From NCBI GenBank assembly GCA_018340805.1, contig JACMZG010000008.1, forward strand, positions 25,692,577 to 25,756,576: 64,000 nt of DNA, written 5' to 3'. The DNA is from Microvelia longipes. Lineage: Eukaryota; Arthropoda; Insecta; Hemiptera; Veliidae. The translations under genes and the position numbers were made by a program. Positions 10,559 to 26,755 of the stretch are shown here, piece after piece. The notes under the pieces were generated by a model. It saw only the letters and a list, made by a program, of their open reading frames with translations. It did not search any database and was not told the origin of the DNA. Numbering within the stretch: position 1 is the stretch's first letter; the number at the start of each line of letters is the position of its first letter.

Positions 10559-11871
10559 TAATTCTGGCGCGGTGGTCCGCATGTCGGGCGATTTCCTTTG
10601 GATGTGTGTTTTCGTGCTTTTTACATTATATAAGTTTACAACTACTAATAAATAATTCCGGCGCAGTGGTCCGGTGTCGGCGAATTTCATTTAGAATGCG
10701 TGTTTCCGTGCTAAAACCCATTTCTTGCTTAAGGTTCTGGTTCATGCTTTAGAACCTAAGCAGTTACTCAATTGTCAAGCACTGCTCGTAACTCATTTTG
10801 TCTGTATTTTCCAAAGGAAATGCGCATAATTATCCAGTTGGTTGTACAAAACTATGCCTCTAAAATTAGAAGTACGCACTATTATTTGCACTAGTTAAAA
10901 GCTTAGTTACTTATCTTTAAGCTTAGTCAGTTATCTTTAAAGGTTTTAGCGCATTTCCTTTGGAAATACAGACAAAATGAGTTACGAGCAGTGCTTGACA
11001 ATTGAGTAACTGCTTAGGTTCTAAAGCATGAACCAGAACCTTAAGCAGAAATGGGTTGTTTAGCACGGAAACACGCATTCTAAATGAAATTCGCCCGACA
11101 CCGGACCACTGCGCCGAATTATTTATTTAGTAGTTGTAAACTTATATAATGTAAAAAGCACGGAAACACGCATCCAAAGGAAATTCGCCCGACATGCGGA
11201 CCACCGCGCCAGAATTATTTTCTAGTTGTAAAACTTATATTAAGTAAAAAAAAAAACGATAAAAAATTTATCGACCCTTCCAGGATGTGAACCCAGTACC
11301 TTGAGTTTGAGCGGTCGTATGGACTCCGGACCACTGGCATTCAACTCAGAGGCCTAAAATACATTGAAATCGACACCCTCTCGAAATTTAATTTTCAACG
11401 ACCGTAATTTTGGTTTTCTATAATTTTTGTGGTTTTTTCGACTTTTTGGTCACTTAGAGTGATCGTATCGACTTTGGACCGGTTTCATTCGATTCAGCGC
11501 CCAAAAATACATAGAAAACGACACCCTACTCGAAATTTATTTTTTATAGACCTAATTTTGGTTTTGGGTAATTTTACAATGGTTTTTTGATTTTTAGGTC
11601 ACTTAGAGTGGTCGTATCGACTTCGGACCGGTTTCATTCGATTAAGCGTCTCAAAAAACATAAATATTGACCTTTTTCGCGGCAAAAAATATTAACCCTG
11701 AATTTTGCCGATTTTTGAAAAATTCGCTGATCAGCAACCGGGTTAATGACGTCACAAAAACCTGGTTTTCAATAGGGTTCGTGTACTCCCAAAGGTTGAT
11801 TTTTGTACCAAGTTTGGGTAAAAAATATTAATCCGTTCGAAAGATAGAGTGTTTACAAGAAATGTCTAATA

Positions 11872-11904
<33 letters not shown>

Positions 11905-11923
11905 TATTATATTTATATATTAT

Positions 11924-11979
<56 letters not shown>

Positions 11980-12108
11980 TATATAAAGTCTCGCGAAATT
12001 TTTTTTTTCGTCATAAGGGACCTCTGAAACGGATTGTGTCGTGGTCCGACGTTCGAATTCCGCCATGACGCCTATCCCATTAGGCAATTTCCAAAGGAAA
12101 TTCGCTAA
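10559..12108 (+). mobile_element. HL composite element E2
   Basis: Has the same module order as E1: foldback (10559-11219), tRNA-like piece (about 11280), tandem 150-bp units, a block like the MARE/CRE pair whose MARE has lost a base (about 11729-11753), TA array, tRNA-like tail and palindromic 3' end. The last bases are 'GGAAATTCGCTAA' (12096-12108), and the flank continues with sequence equal to 4441 onwards. E1 + PLE terminus + E2 therefore form one 3.5-kb insertion relative to locus A. Confidence 0.7.
11871..11992. repeat. TA microsatellite in HL E2
   Basis: About 120 bp of interrupted (TA)n. Its length differs from the partner array at 21241-21372. Confidence 0.9.
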
Positions 12109-12172
12109 TAATATATAATTCATTTAGTTTTATTTCAAATATCCCTATATATATTTATGTTATCAGTCTGTT

Positions 12173-13018
<846 letters not shown>

Positions 13019-13318
13019 TTCTATATATTGCAATGCGTTCTGAAAAGATTCAACTGGTCAATTTAGTAGAAGATTGCTCATGACTCTATTTTTAGCGTTC
13101 AATTGTTGTGTTGTTTATTTGATGTATGCTAGATAGCAGACTATCATAATACTATTAATCGACAGATTTCTGTTTTCTATCTGTCTTGATTATTTTCGGC
13201 AAGTAGGAATTAATAAATCAGTCTTGCTTCAATTATCTTTAGAATGAAGAAGTAACCTATGTCAAGCATTTATTACTGCGGTTAGTTAATTCATAAAAAG
13301 AAATCACTTTGAACTCGC

Positions 13319-13480
13319 TTCACTCGTCCTCAGATAAAATATATTCGTGTCACCTTTTAGCCCAATGACCTCGCTCAATATTGCTTAACTTTTGTTCATC
13401 TAACAAAACCCGTAGATATACTAGCCGCATTGAAACGAAACTTAGTATAGTTATTGATTACACATATAGGTATACTTGAA
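13319..13480 (-). repeat. Degraded 5S-SINE fragment in duplicated locus
   Basis: Contains 'CTCGCTTCACTCGTCCTCAG' (tail) followed by 'TGACCTCGCTCAATATTGCT' and 'TAACTTTTGTTCATCTAAC', a degraded 5S core, then 'GAAACGAAACTTAGTATAG'. Equivalent copies lie at about 4811-4960 and 22696-22850. Confidence 0.55.
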
Positions 13481-14162
13481 CAAATTTACTTAATTAGATT
13501 ATTCTTAAATTTTGATTTTAAATGTTTTTAATTTGTTTTTAAATTAAATGTTTAATACCTTGGTCTATAATAACCTTATGCGTGCCAAATCTCAAACCGA
13601 TTGACAAATTTATAAATCGAATAATCGTAAAATTATCCAATTGAGTTAAAATTCGCTACACATATATCCCTTTATGTAATAGACATTTTCTACATAATTT
13701 TGTTTCAATACGGCAATTATTACATTTTCATGTATCTAGCGGCTTTGTATCGACCGCTCGGCCTGTGAGGCTTGCGATGATCCCTTTGGTACTCTGTAGC
13801 GTGTAATCTACAACAACTTTTATAAGATTCATTTTGTACCGTTTTTTAAATCTGAAAGTAATCCAATTAAATTGAAATTTAGTGCAAGTGTATCCCTTAA
13901 CATAATAAATAAGTTTTTAATTTATTTAAAGACACAGGATGGGACTAAAATAACTTCTTATTTCTTCAAATGACTATATTTCGCCTGACCCCATACTCAT
14001 GTCTACAAACCTAAAAAAATGATGATTATTAATTTTATGGACGACTTATGTATAGTATCACTATTTAAAATAAATATAAGAGGCTAAAATAAATTAATAA
14101 GGTACTTACAGAATAAATAATTTAAATAACGTTAGGATAATCTAACTTAGTCTAAAAATCTT

Positions 14163-14236
14163 AATCGAAGAATCAGCTACCGTCGATACTTGCTGTTGTC
14201 CAACAGCAAGTATCGACGGTAGCTGATTCTTCGATT
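14163..14236. repeat. Perfect 36-bp hairpin (2-nt loop)
   Basis: The left arm (14163-14198) and right arm (14201-14236) are exact reverse complements. The arm begins 'AATCGAAGAATCAGCTACCG' and continues to 'CTTGCTGTTG'. The loop is TC. The same hairpin occurs in the duplicate at 23637-23710. Single arms occur at about 26023 beside the PLE end and at about 50123 beside a PLE coding scrap. It therefore looks like two PLE-associated ends joined head to head. Confidence 0.85.
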
Positions 14237-15059
14237 GCTTCTTCAACTTGCGGTAAATATAACCTTTTTATTCAAAAATCTTACTTCTACACTAAATTGT
14301 AAACATATCTGAGAATCTCAGTATGCCAGTTTACAAATAAAATTAAATTTAACTTACTGTAATGGTAAAGGATTATTCTGACCTGGACCAATTGAGGGGA
14401 TTGTACAATAGACTTCCAGTCGCAGTGCAAATGGGGTCTATCCTCGACTCCAACCCCAATCTTTTAATAATATAATAATAATAATATAATACTGTAATGG
14501 TAATAATCCCAGTGCATAATTAATAATATAAGAATATGTACAAGAATTATTTCAACCGGATTAATAAAAACAACCAATAAAAACCAAAACAAGCAGCTAA
14601 CTACTTGGAAAGCAAAACCTTACTTAATAATGATTATAACCTGACAGAGTATACATTATGTTAATAATTAATACCTAGATGTGAAACTGGATAGTTAGGG
14701 GCAAAAAGTTACATCATGCTAAAACATTAACACATGTGACTAATGCGGGGTTTTAGTATCTTTACTATGATAAGGCATAGAAATTCTTAGTATATAATTC
14801 TACAACTAAATTATATACAATGGTGACGAATACTAATAATATTAATAATAAATAAGTATACTAAGTTTTGGACAGTTTCGACTTATTCCTCCATGTAGAA
14901 TAGTGTATGTAAAGTAATACACTATTTTTGTACCTACACTATCGTACTTGGAGAAAAAAATCAAAACTGTCCAAATACGATTATTATTATCGTACACCTT
15001 GTTACAACCGCATACAATGTGCGTGTCGTTAACCACGTCATTGAATTACTCTTGCTAAA

Positions 15060-15440
15060 CAAGTGATAGAGACAAACAGTTATCAGGGTGTCGTCGTTCA
15101 TATTATACTGGGATATGATTTATATAAAATCGGTACTTTTATATGTTTTATAAATATACTTTTTTACTTTTTATTTATATTATTTATATACTTGGGACTT
15201 TACCTCATCATATCGGATTTACTGCACTCAAAATACTTACTCGGGCTCGCTTCGCTCGTCCTCAGAATATAAAAATCTCCAAATTTATACTGCTGATAAA
15301 GTTGAGAGACAACTTTGTGAAAATCACTTAAGAGGTCTTAAAAACACCTTAAACTGATAATTAAGTTGAAATCCGGTTTCAAATTTGTTGACAAAAAATA
15401 CTTTTTCTTATATTATACCTACAGTATAAATGAGAAAGAG
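15060..15440 (-). repeat. 5S-SINE family fragment in duplicated block
   Basis: Has 'CTCGCTTCGCTCGTCCTCAG' (about 15245), then 'AACTTTGTGAAAATCACTTA', 'AACTGATAA', 'ATCCGGTTTC' and 'ACCTACAGTATAAATGAG'. The internal 5S core is deleted. The duplicate is at about 24545-24925. Confidence 0.6.
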
Positions 15441-15920
15441 TAAAAATCTTTATACGATGCCTTACTACTAATTTGGCAGCCTCTTTTCAAATATGTTTTT
15501 TGATTAATATCTATTTATAACAAGAAAGTTTTTAAATTGAATAATTTCTCTTTTTTATGTTTTTTATACATTTTTTTGTAAAAATGATTACTTTATTATA
15601 AGGATGGGAAACAATTTTTCTAGAGTAAACATTTACTTGTTTAGATTAAAGAAAATGGAAAAATGACAGGGTAGTATTTTATTTATTTTATTGATGAATC
15701 TAGAAACTAAAATACAGACTCATCGACTCCTACAAAGTAAGTTCTCTTTCACCATGCGCGTAGGCAATACATAAATATTTGCTATCTTATCTACAAAATA
15801 CATTTTACAGACATGTTTGCCGTAAAGCTACTTATCAGCCCTTAAACATGTTTTTATAAATTTGTTACCTCTCGTTTTTTTTGTGATTTTCTATGGAAAA
15901 ATGACTTTGAGGTTGAATTT

Positions 15921-16390
15921 GGTTATCTTCAGTAGGAAGTTTTTTTGAGGTACCTATGAGAATCGTGTTTTAAAGCGCAAAAGCCGGGAGTACCGCTAAT
16001 TAGATCTCAATTGAATTAAATAATATAGATATAAAATTATAAGTAATCAAAGAGAATATGTGGGTGTAAAGGGCTATGAAAGTATAACTAGTTACGGTAA
16101 TAATGATCTCATAGAGCAGTAACCGTAAAGGCCGAACTACAATAGAATAGAAATAACAAAATATCGTAGTATTATAATATAACGCGTATTGATACATATA
16201 GATAGTATATATAATATATGTATTGGAACAGACAGAAGAGTTAGAGAACAGAAGTATAGAATTTGAACGATAGGTATAGTAATTCAGAAGCAGAAACGAC
16301 TGTTCCCGGTTTGACAGAAACCTGAGCGACAGAGCGAGTAGTATTCAGACTTAGTATTGTATTAGTGTATGAGCAAGATGTACGCAGATA
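15921..16390. other. Unassigned DNA before the scaffold gap
   Basis: Not part of the duplication. No gene or repeat is recognised. Confidence 0.5.
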
Positions 16391-17390
16391 NNNNNNNNNN
16401 NNNNNNNNNNNNNNNNNNNNNNNNNNNNNNNNNNNNNNNNNNNNNNNNNNNNNNNNNNNNNNNNNNNNNNNNNNNNNNNNNNNNNNNNNNNNNNNNNNNN
16501 NNNNNNNNNNNNNNNNNNNNNNNNNNNNNNNNNNNNNNNNNNNNNNNNNNNNNNNNNNNNNNNNNNNNNNNNNNNNNNNNNNNNNNNNNNNNNNNNNNNN
16601 NNNNNNNNNNNNNNNNNNNNNNNNNNNNNNNNNNNNNNNNNNNNNNNNNNNNNNNNNNNNNNNNNNNNNNNNNNNNNNNNNNNNNNNNNNNNNNNNNNNN
16701 NNNNNNNNNNNNNNNNNNNNNNNNNNNNNNNNNNNNNNNNNNNNNNNNNNNNNNNNNNNNNNNNNNNNNNNNNNNNNNNNNNNNNNNNNNNNNNNNNNNN
16801 NNNNNNNNNNNNNNNNNNNNNNNNNNNNNNNNNNNNNNNNNNNNNNNNNNNNNNNNNNNNNNNNNNNNNNNNNNNNNNNNNNNNNNNNNNNNNNNNNNNN
16901 NNNNNNNNNNNNNNNNNNNNNNNNNNNNNNNNNNNNNNNNNNNNNNNNNNNNNNNNNNNNNNNNNNNNNNNNNNNNNNNNNNNNNNNNNNNNNNNNNNNN
17001 NNNNNNNNNNNNNNNNNNNNNNNNNNNNNNNNNNNNNNNNNNNNNNNNNNNNNNNNNNNNNNNNNNNNNNNNNNNNNNNNNNNNNNNNNNNNNNNNNNNN
17101 NNNNNNNNNNNNNNNNNNNNNNNNNNNNNNNNNNNNNNNNNNNNNNNNNNNNNNNNNNNNNNNNNNNNNNNNNNNNNNNNNNNNNNNNNNNNNNNNNNNN
17201 NNNNNNNNNNNNNNNNNNNNNNNNNNNNNNNNNNNNNNNNNNNNNNNNNNNNNNNNNNNNNNNNNNNNNNNNNNNNNNNNNNNNNNNNNNNNNNNNNNNN
17301 NNNNNNNNNNNNNNNNNNNNNNNNNNNNNNNNNNNNNNNNNNNNNNNNNNNNNNNNNNNNNNNNNNNNNNNNNNNNNNNNNNNNNNNNNN
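16391..17390. other. Scaffold gap (1,000 N)
   Basis: Exactly 1,000 undetermined bases, a round number typical of an arbitrary-size gap. True distance and content are unknown. Open frames spanning it are meaningless. Confidence 0.99.
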
Positions 17391-17874
17391 CACTGCTATA
17401 CTAAATGCAACATTTTTTTTTCGATTGTAATTGGTATTTATTCTTAAGGTGGTGACCTTGGATCATCAAGTTATTGTATCTCATTTTTATTTCATAATGT
17501 TTACCTTTTGACATTGCGTTTCACAACTCTATTTGTTTTACTTGAAAATTGGATTTTATTCCCCAAAATGCGGCCTTCATAAGAACCACACCAAATTCTG
17601 GTATCTGTTATAACCTGCTGAATGCGTTTATATGAATGAAGTGTGAAACAGAGTTTTAAAACATGATATTAAAAGTCGCTAGATTCGTCTGCTTATCAGC
17701 TGAATATTTTTTCATGTGTAACATATGTAATATAAGTCACTAAGACAAATAGTGACTGAGTAATTGTGTTGAGTAAATGGGGGACATAAATTTAAGTTAA
17801 TTGATTAGTTTCTTTTTGTTTTAAAAATGCTAAAACTAGACTTTTAGCTAGACGCCTGAGCTGTGGCTTAAGCT
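17391..17874. other. Unassigned DNA after the gap
   Basis: AT-rich, with no coding potential and no recognised repeat up to the MITE. Confidence 0.5.
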
Positions 17875-18203
17875 CCACGGTCCATAGAGATATATTACTA
17901 GAGGGGCCCTATTGGTTGACTTTTGAAACATCGAAAAAGTAACCTGACCACATTCGATTATCATTTTCATCAAATAAACAGATAAAAAAACAGTAAATTA
18001 TATAGTATAATGTTTAAAATACAAATCACAACTCAAACAATCTGGGGGAAGCCCAAAACAATTGATTAATTATAACCTCAACTTGGAGGAGGTTTCAATG
18101 AGGTTACACAGAGCCCCTGAGACCCCCACTAAAAATGTTTCAGGCCTCTCAATGTATTAAAATAGGCTATGCTCCCTCTAGTTTATATCTCTATGCCACG
18201 GTC
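17875..18203. mobile_element. hAT-type MITE with 8-bp target-site duplication
   Basis: The element is 17883-18195 (313 bp). The left terminus reads 'CATAGAGATATATTACTAGA' then GGG. The reverse complement of the right terminus reads 'CATAGAGATATAAACTAGAG' then GG. It is flanked by a perfect 8-bp duplication, CCACGGTC, at 17875-17882 and 18196-18203. An 8-bp duplication and a terminus beginning with CA are hallmarks of the hAT superfamily. There is no transposase, so it is non-autonomous. Confidence 0.8.
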
Positions 18204-18945
18204 CACGATGTACTAGTTGACTTGCGGAGAAACACCTAGGAAATGGAACAAGTGAAATGTGCCATGCTACATCTGGGAACTGTTCCATCATTCGACATTC
18301 GTCATTATTGATGGCTCAACATAATGTTATTTTCTAACTCTTTTTCGTTAGTCCTGGGCGTTGCCAGAGGAGGGCAGATTTGTCGCAAAAATTATATAAA
18401 AACCTTGGTTCAAGCAAGGAAACGCATTTTTTAAATTTTATAAAAATAATTAATTTATTTAAAATTTTTATTTATAATATTTAGAGCTTAAAGGTAACTT
18501 GGTTAAGTTATACTTATCGTCAATAAATACTCCTTTTACTCCTTATTTTAGATGACTGGAAAGCAAAATATATGTATTAATATTGATTTTCCATTACAAC
18601 ACTTGAAGGAGTCCTATTTCAAAATGATACTTTTAAGGCTGACATCTGTAGACATTTAATATAAAAGATTGATAGACACTAACGACATGTTCGTAAAACT
18701 GAATGGCAGACCACCCATATCAAGTTTATACTTGACAGCTGACTACAGTTTACGAGTTCTAAAAATTTAACTAGAAATAGAATCCATATGACATATGGTT
18801 TCATATGAAATAATGCATGTGTTGAAAAGATTAAGCGTGCCACTTGAAATAGAACAAAGAAATTTGTTTAAGAAGTTTGAATTGATTTTAAATTTACCCT
18901 TTGTATTAATTAAAGGAGTTTTTCTCGTTGATTTCTTTCTTTTTA
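18204..18945. other. Unassigned DNA
   Basis: No recognised gene. Low-complexity A/T runs occur at 18430-18560. Confidence 0.45.
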
Positions 18946-19715
18946 CCCTTCCAGGATTCGAACCCAGGTACCCTGAAGGTTTGATGGTCGTTATTGACTC
19001 CAGACCACTGGTATTCAACTCAGAGGCCCAAAAAACATAGAAAACGACACCCTGCTCAAAATTTAATGTTCAAGGACCGTAATTTTGGTTTTTTATAATT
19101 TTTGTGGTTTTTTTCGACTTTTTGGTAACTTAAAGTGGTCGTATCGACTTCGGACCGGTTTCATTCGATTCAGCGCCCAAAATGACATAGAAAACGACAC
19201 CCTACTCGAAATTTATTTTTTATCGACCTAAATTTTGGTTTTCGGTCATTTACAATGGTTTTTCGATTTTTAGGTCACTTAGAGTGGTCGTATCGACGTC
19301 GGACCGGTTTCATTCGATTCAGCGTCTCAAAAACATAAATATTGACCTTTTTCGCGGCAAAAAATATTAACCCTGAATTTTTGCCGATTTTTTGAAAATT
19401 TCGCTGACTCAGCAAACCGGGTTGCTGACGTCACAAAAACCTGGTTTTCAATAGGGTTCGTGTCCTCCCAAAGGTTGATTTTTGTACTAAGTTTGGTTAA
19501 AAAATAATAATCCGTTCGAAAGATAGAGTGTTTACAAGAAAGTGTCTAGAAATACATATATATATATATATATATATAATATATATATAAAAAGTCTCAC
19601 GAAATTTTTTTTTCGTCATAAGGGACCTCTGAAACGGATTTGTGTCGTGGTCCGAGGTTCAAATTCCGCCACGACGCCTATCCCATTAGGCGAATTTTCA
19701 AAGGAAATTCGCTAA
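18946..19715 (+). mobile_element. HL composite element E4, 5' truncated at duplication edge
   Basis: Equivalent of the 3' half of E1 (9600-10358). It starts abruptly at 'CCCTTCCAGGATTCGAACCC', where the large duplication begins. It has tandem units (about 18990-19340), MARE at 19403-19414, CRE at 19426-19433, a short TA array, and the tRNA-like tail ending CTAA at 19712-19715. Confidence 0.7.
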
Positions 19716-19721
19716 AAGAAT

Positions 19722-19921
19722 AAAAAGTCTCTCCACAGTTAAAGATTTTATTAAATGTAAAGCAGAGCGCTTTTGATCTAACAAGAGGTCATCATCAGTG
19801 CCTATTAAACAAATAAGAACAAAAAATGTCAAAACAAAACCTGTACATAAAATTACAAATTATACCAAATCAAACAGATACATTACAGAAATTGAGTGAT
19901 AAATAATATATAAATAAAAAA
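19722..19921 (-). mobile_element. PLE terminus with degenerate hammerhead-like core (duplicate)
   Basis: Counterpart of 10365-10558. The core on the minus strand is at about 19769-19798 (CTGATGA, then 'TGACCTCTTGTTAGATC', then AAAAGCGCT). Confidence 0.5.
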
Positions 19922-21497
<1,576 letters not shown>

Positions 21498-21561
21498 TAA
21501 TATATAATTCATTTAGTTTTATTTCAAATATCCCTATATATATTTATGTTATCAGTCTGTT

Positions 21562-22396
<835 letters not shown>

Positions 22397-22847
22397 TCTA
22401 TATATTGCAATGCGTTCTGAAAAGATTCAACTGGTCAATTTAGTAGAAGATTGCTCATGACTATCTATTTTTAGTGTTCAATTGTTGTGTTGTTTATTAT
22501 GATGTATGCTAGATAGCAGACTATCATTATACTATTAATCGACAGATTTCTGTTTTCTAATCTGTCTTGATTATTTTCGGCAAGTAGGAATTAATAAAAT
22601 CAGTCTTGCTTCAATTATTCTTTAGAATGAAGAAGTAACCTAATGTCAAGCATTTATTACTGCAGGTTAGTTAATTCATAAAAGAAATCACTTTGAACTC
22701 GCTTCACTCGTCCTCAGATAGAAAATATATTCGTGGTCACCTATTTAGCCAATGACCTCGCTCAATATTGCTTAACTTTTGTTCATCTAACAAAACCCGT
22801 AGATATACTAGCCGCATTGAAACGAAACTTAGTATAGTTATTGATTA

Positions 22848-22938
22848 CATATAGAGGTGATAGTGATAGTAGTAGGGGGGAGTGGTAGTAACTACCAGGC
22901 AAGTAGGCCACGTTATTGGGCCCTTTTCATATAGAGGT
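22848..22938. mobile_element. Small insertion unique to copy C, 11-bp duplication
   Basis: The 69-bp sequence 22859-22927 is flanked by CATATAGAGGT at 22848-22858 and 22928-22938. The corresponding sites at about 4910 and 13455 hold only one (imperfect) copy and no insert. The insert has no recognised family. It includes 'GGTAGTAACTACC', an internal palindrome. Confidence 0.65.
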
Positions 22939-23636
22939 ATACTTGAACAAATTTAAATTAATTAGATTATTCTTCGATTTTTAAATGTTTTTAATTTGTT
23001 TTTAAATCAAATGTTTAATACCTTGGACTAATAAATAACCTTATGCGTGCCAAATCTCAAACCGATTGACAAATTTATAAATCGAATAATCGTAAAATTA
23101 TCCAATTGAGTTAAAATTCGCTACACATATATCCCTTTATGTAATAGACATTTCTTCATAATTTTGTTTCAATACGGCAATTATTACATTTTACTATGTA
23201 TCTAGCGGCTTTGTATCGACCGCCCGTGCCTGTGAGGCTTGCGATGATCCCTTTGGTACTCTGTAGACGTGTAATCTACAACAACTTTTATAAGATTCAT
23301 TTTGTACCGTTTTTTAAATCTGAAAGTAATCCAATTAAATTGAAATTTAGTGCAAGTGTATCCCTTAACATAATAAATAAGTTTTTAATTTATTTAAAGA
23401 CACAGGATGGGACTAAAATAACACCTTCTTATTTCTTCAAATGACTATATTTCGCCTGACCCCAAGCATACTCATGTCTACAAACCTAAAATACAAATGA
23501 TATTATTAATTTATGGACGACTTATGTATAGTATCACTATTAAAATAAATATAAGAGGCTAAAATAAATTAATAAGGTACTTACAGAATAAATAATTTAA
23601 ATAACGTTAGGATAATCTAACTAGTCTAAAAATCTT

Positions 23637-23710
23637 AATCGAAGAATCAGCTACCGTCGATACTTGCTGTTGTCCAACAGCAAGTATCGACGGTAGCTGA
23701 TTCTTCGATT
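23637..23710. repeat. Perfect 36-bp hairpin (duplicate)
   Basis: Identical arms and TC loop to 14163-14236. Confidence 0.85.
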
Positions 23711-23937
23711 GCTTCTTCAACTTGCGGTAAATATAACCTTTTTAATTCTAAAAATCTTACTTCTACACATAAATCTCAAACATGTGAGAATCTCAATATG
23801 CCAGTTTACAAATAAAATTAAATTTAACTTACTGTAATGGTAAAGGATTATTCTGACCTGGACCAATTGAGGGGATTGTACAATAGACTTCCAGTCGCAG
23901 TGCAAATGGGGTCTATCCTCGACTCCAACCCAATCTT

Positions 23938-23968
<31 letters not shown>

Positions 23969-25406
23969 GTAATGGTAATAATCCTAGTGCATAATTAAAT
24001 AATATAAGAATATAGTACAAGAATTATTTCAACCGGATTAAATAAAAAACAACCAATAAAAACCAAAAACAAGCAAGCTAACTACTTGGAAAGCAAAACC
24101 TTACTTAATAATGATTATAACCTGGTAGAGTATACATTATGTTAATAATTAATACCTAGATGTGAAACTGGATCAGTTAAGGGGCAAAAAGTTCACATCA
24201 TGCTAAAACATTAACACATGTGACTAATGCGGGGTTTTAGTATCTTTACTATGATAAGGCATAGAAATTCTTAGTATATAATTCTACAACTAAATATATA
24301 CAATGGTGACGAATACTAATAATATTAATAATAAATAAGTATACTAAGTTTTGGACAGTTTCGACTTATTCCTCCATGTAGAATAGTGTATGTAAAGTAA
24401 TACACTATTTTTGTACCTACACTATCGTACTTGGAAAAAAAATCAAAACTGTCCAAATACGATTATTATTATCGTACACCTGGTAACACCGCATACAATG
24501 TGCGTGTCGGTAACCACGTCATTGAATTACTCTTGCTAAACAAGTGCTAGAGAACAACAGTTATCAGGTGTCGTCGTTCATATTATACTGGGGATTTGAT
24601 TTATATAAAATCGGGTACTTTTATATGTTTTATAAATGTACTTTATTTTTTTTACTTTTTATTTATATTATTTATATACTTGGGACTTTACCTCATCATA
24701 TCGGATTTACTGCACTCAAATATCCTACTTCGGGCTCGCTTCGCTCGTCCTTAGAATATAAAAATCTCCAAATTTATACTACTGATAAAGTTAAGAGACA
24801 ACTTTGTGAAAATCACTTAAGAGGTCTTAAGAACACCTTAAACTGATAAAGTTAAAATCCCGGTTTTAAATTTTTTGACAAAAATATTTTTTCTCATATT
24901 ATACCTACAGTATAAATGAGAAAGAGTAAAAATCTTTATACGATGCCTTACTACTAATTTGGCAGCCTCTTTTCAAATATGTTTTTTGATTAATATCTAT
25001 TTATAACAAGAAAGTTTTTAAATTGAATAATTTCTCTTTTTTATGTTTTTTATACATTTTTTTGTAAAAATGATTACTTTATTATAAGGATGGGAAACAA
25101 TTTTTCTAGAGTAAACATTTACTTGTTTAGATTAAAGAAAATGGAAAAATGACAGGGTAGTATTTTATTTATTTTATTGATGAATCTAGAAACTAAAATA
25201 CAGACTCATCGACTCCTACAAAGTAAGTTCTCTTTCACCATGCGCGTAGGCAATACATAAATATTTGCTATCTTATCTACAAAATACATTTTACAGACAT
25301 GTTTGCCGTAAAGCTACTTATCAGCCCTTAAACATGTTTTTATAAATTTGTTACCTCTCGTTTTTTTGTGATTTCTAATGGAAAAATGAACTTATGAAGT
25401 TGAATT

Positions 25407-25495
25407 TTATTTTATTGGAGTTTCTTTATATTATTGGACATATTTTTAAAGGAGGGGTACGCATTGATCATAAATAAATAAATAAATAAATAAAT

Positions 25496-25542
<47 letters not shown>

Positions 25543-26060
25543 GTATCATCTAAATGTTTTTATGTTTGACACAATTCAATTACACAATTAAAATTTGACA
25601 ATATAATTCAAGTGTTTCATGTTTTGCAAAACTTGGTAAGAAAAAAAATATCAAATTATGTATATTTTTACGTGTATGCATGTACGATATTTTCTTTTTT
25701 TGCGCTTCTATAGAATACGATAACTTTCAAACGATTTTGGATCGAATGAAACTATATGTCCCGAACGCAACTTTTTACGCTATGTGTATGACGTCATAAA
25801 TCTACAAAAGTGTATAAATTAAATACATACATGTGTGTGACGTTATTCAAATCATGTACATCACATGTACATTGAACTAAAATAACAATTATAACAATTG
25901 AAGTTATGCTAACAATGAGATAAAACTTGGCACACTTCTTACTCTATTATGACCTATTTGTGCAAATGTTAAGTCGATTTGAACATTCCTTGTTAAATGG
26001 TATTTTAAATTTTGAAGAATCAGGTACCGTCGATACTTGTTGTTGGATATGAATATCCCT
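25407..26060. other. Unassigned AT-rich DNA with TA/AAAT tracts
   Basis: (AAAT)n at about 25480-25495 runs into (TA)n to about 25540. At 25730-25800 there is a diverged piece of the shared repeat module ('ATAACTTTCAAACGATTTTG', TGACGTCA near 25789-25796). At 26023-26045 lies one arm of the PLE-associated hairpin. Confidence 0.5.
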
Positions 26061-26090
26061 GGACAGGTTTCGGCATAACGCCATTATCTG
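26061..26090 (-). ncRNA. Hammerhead-ribozyme-like core at PLE 3' end (degenerate)
   Basis: The minus strand reads 'GATAATGGCGTTATGCC' then GAAAC, CT, GTCC. The GGC/GCC pair forms a short stem II before GAAAC, followed by GTC where hammerhead cleavage would fall. Hammerhead motifs are known in PLE terminal repeats. The invariant CUGAUGA is degraded (CAGATAA), so activity is doubtful. Confidence 0.45.
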
Positions 26091-26755
26091 CAGACGGGGC
26101 AACATCAGCAGATGGAGCAACACTCTCAACTAGTAAATATATATTATAAGGAAGGGAGTAGGCGAGGGTTTATAAAGGGAATGTGTTCTGAGTCAAGGCC
26201 GTGACCCTGAGAAGTCAGGTGTGCGAAGGAGCCATCTGACGTTATGATGGTTTGTCTTTTTTATTATGATGTGTACCGGTGTCATGGTTTTCCCGTTTTC
26301 GTTTTTTGTCTAGTGCTAGTTTGTGTACCGAAAAAGTAATCTCTGAATTGAAAGTAAGTTATTTGTTAATAATTGTCTTGTCAGTAATTCGGTGGATATT
26401 TCTAGTGTTTCGAGTACGTCAATTTTAGGTCCTTTTGATGTAGACAATCTATGCAAGTTATCTTGTAAACTCCACTTTGGTTGTATGAATTTGAGTTATT
26501 TTGATAATAGAAGTTATGTGTTAATTTGTTACCTATGTTATTGTTTGTTTTAAATGCTGTTCTTAAGTTGTGTTTATGTAAGAAGTTTGGAAGTCTGTAA
26601 GTTTCTTTCCCTACTTAAGTTAAAGTTCATTGTCTGTTAGTATCTGTTTCGTCTGTTGTGGTGTTGGCAGAGCCGTTTTTGTATTGTGTGCAGAGTTTGT
26701 CGATGTCGGTCCTAGTGTATTAGTTCCTTTCAGCTATGTCGTATATCGTATTAAG

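Noticed and set aside
16362..17447. Three frames of 340-360 codons
   Set aside because: They are made of the N gap.
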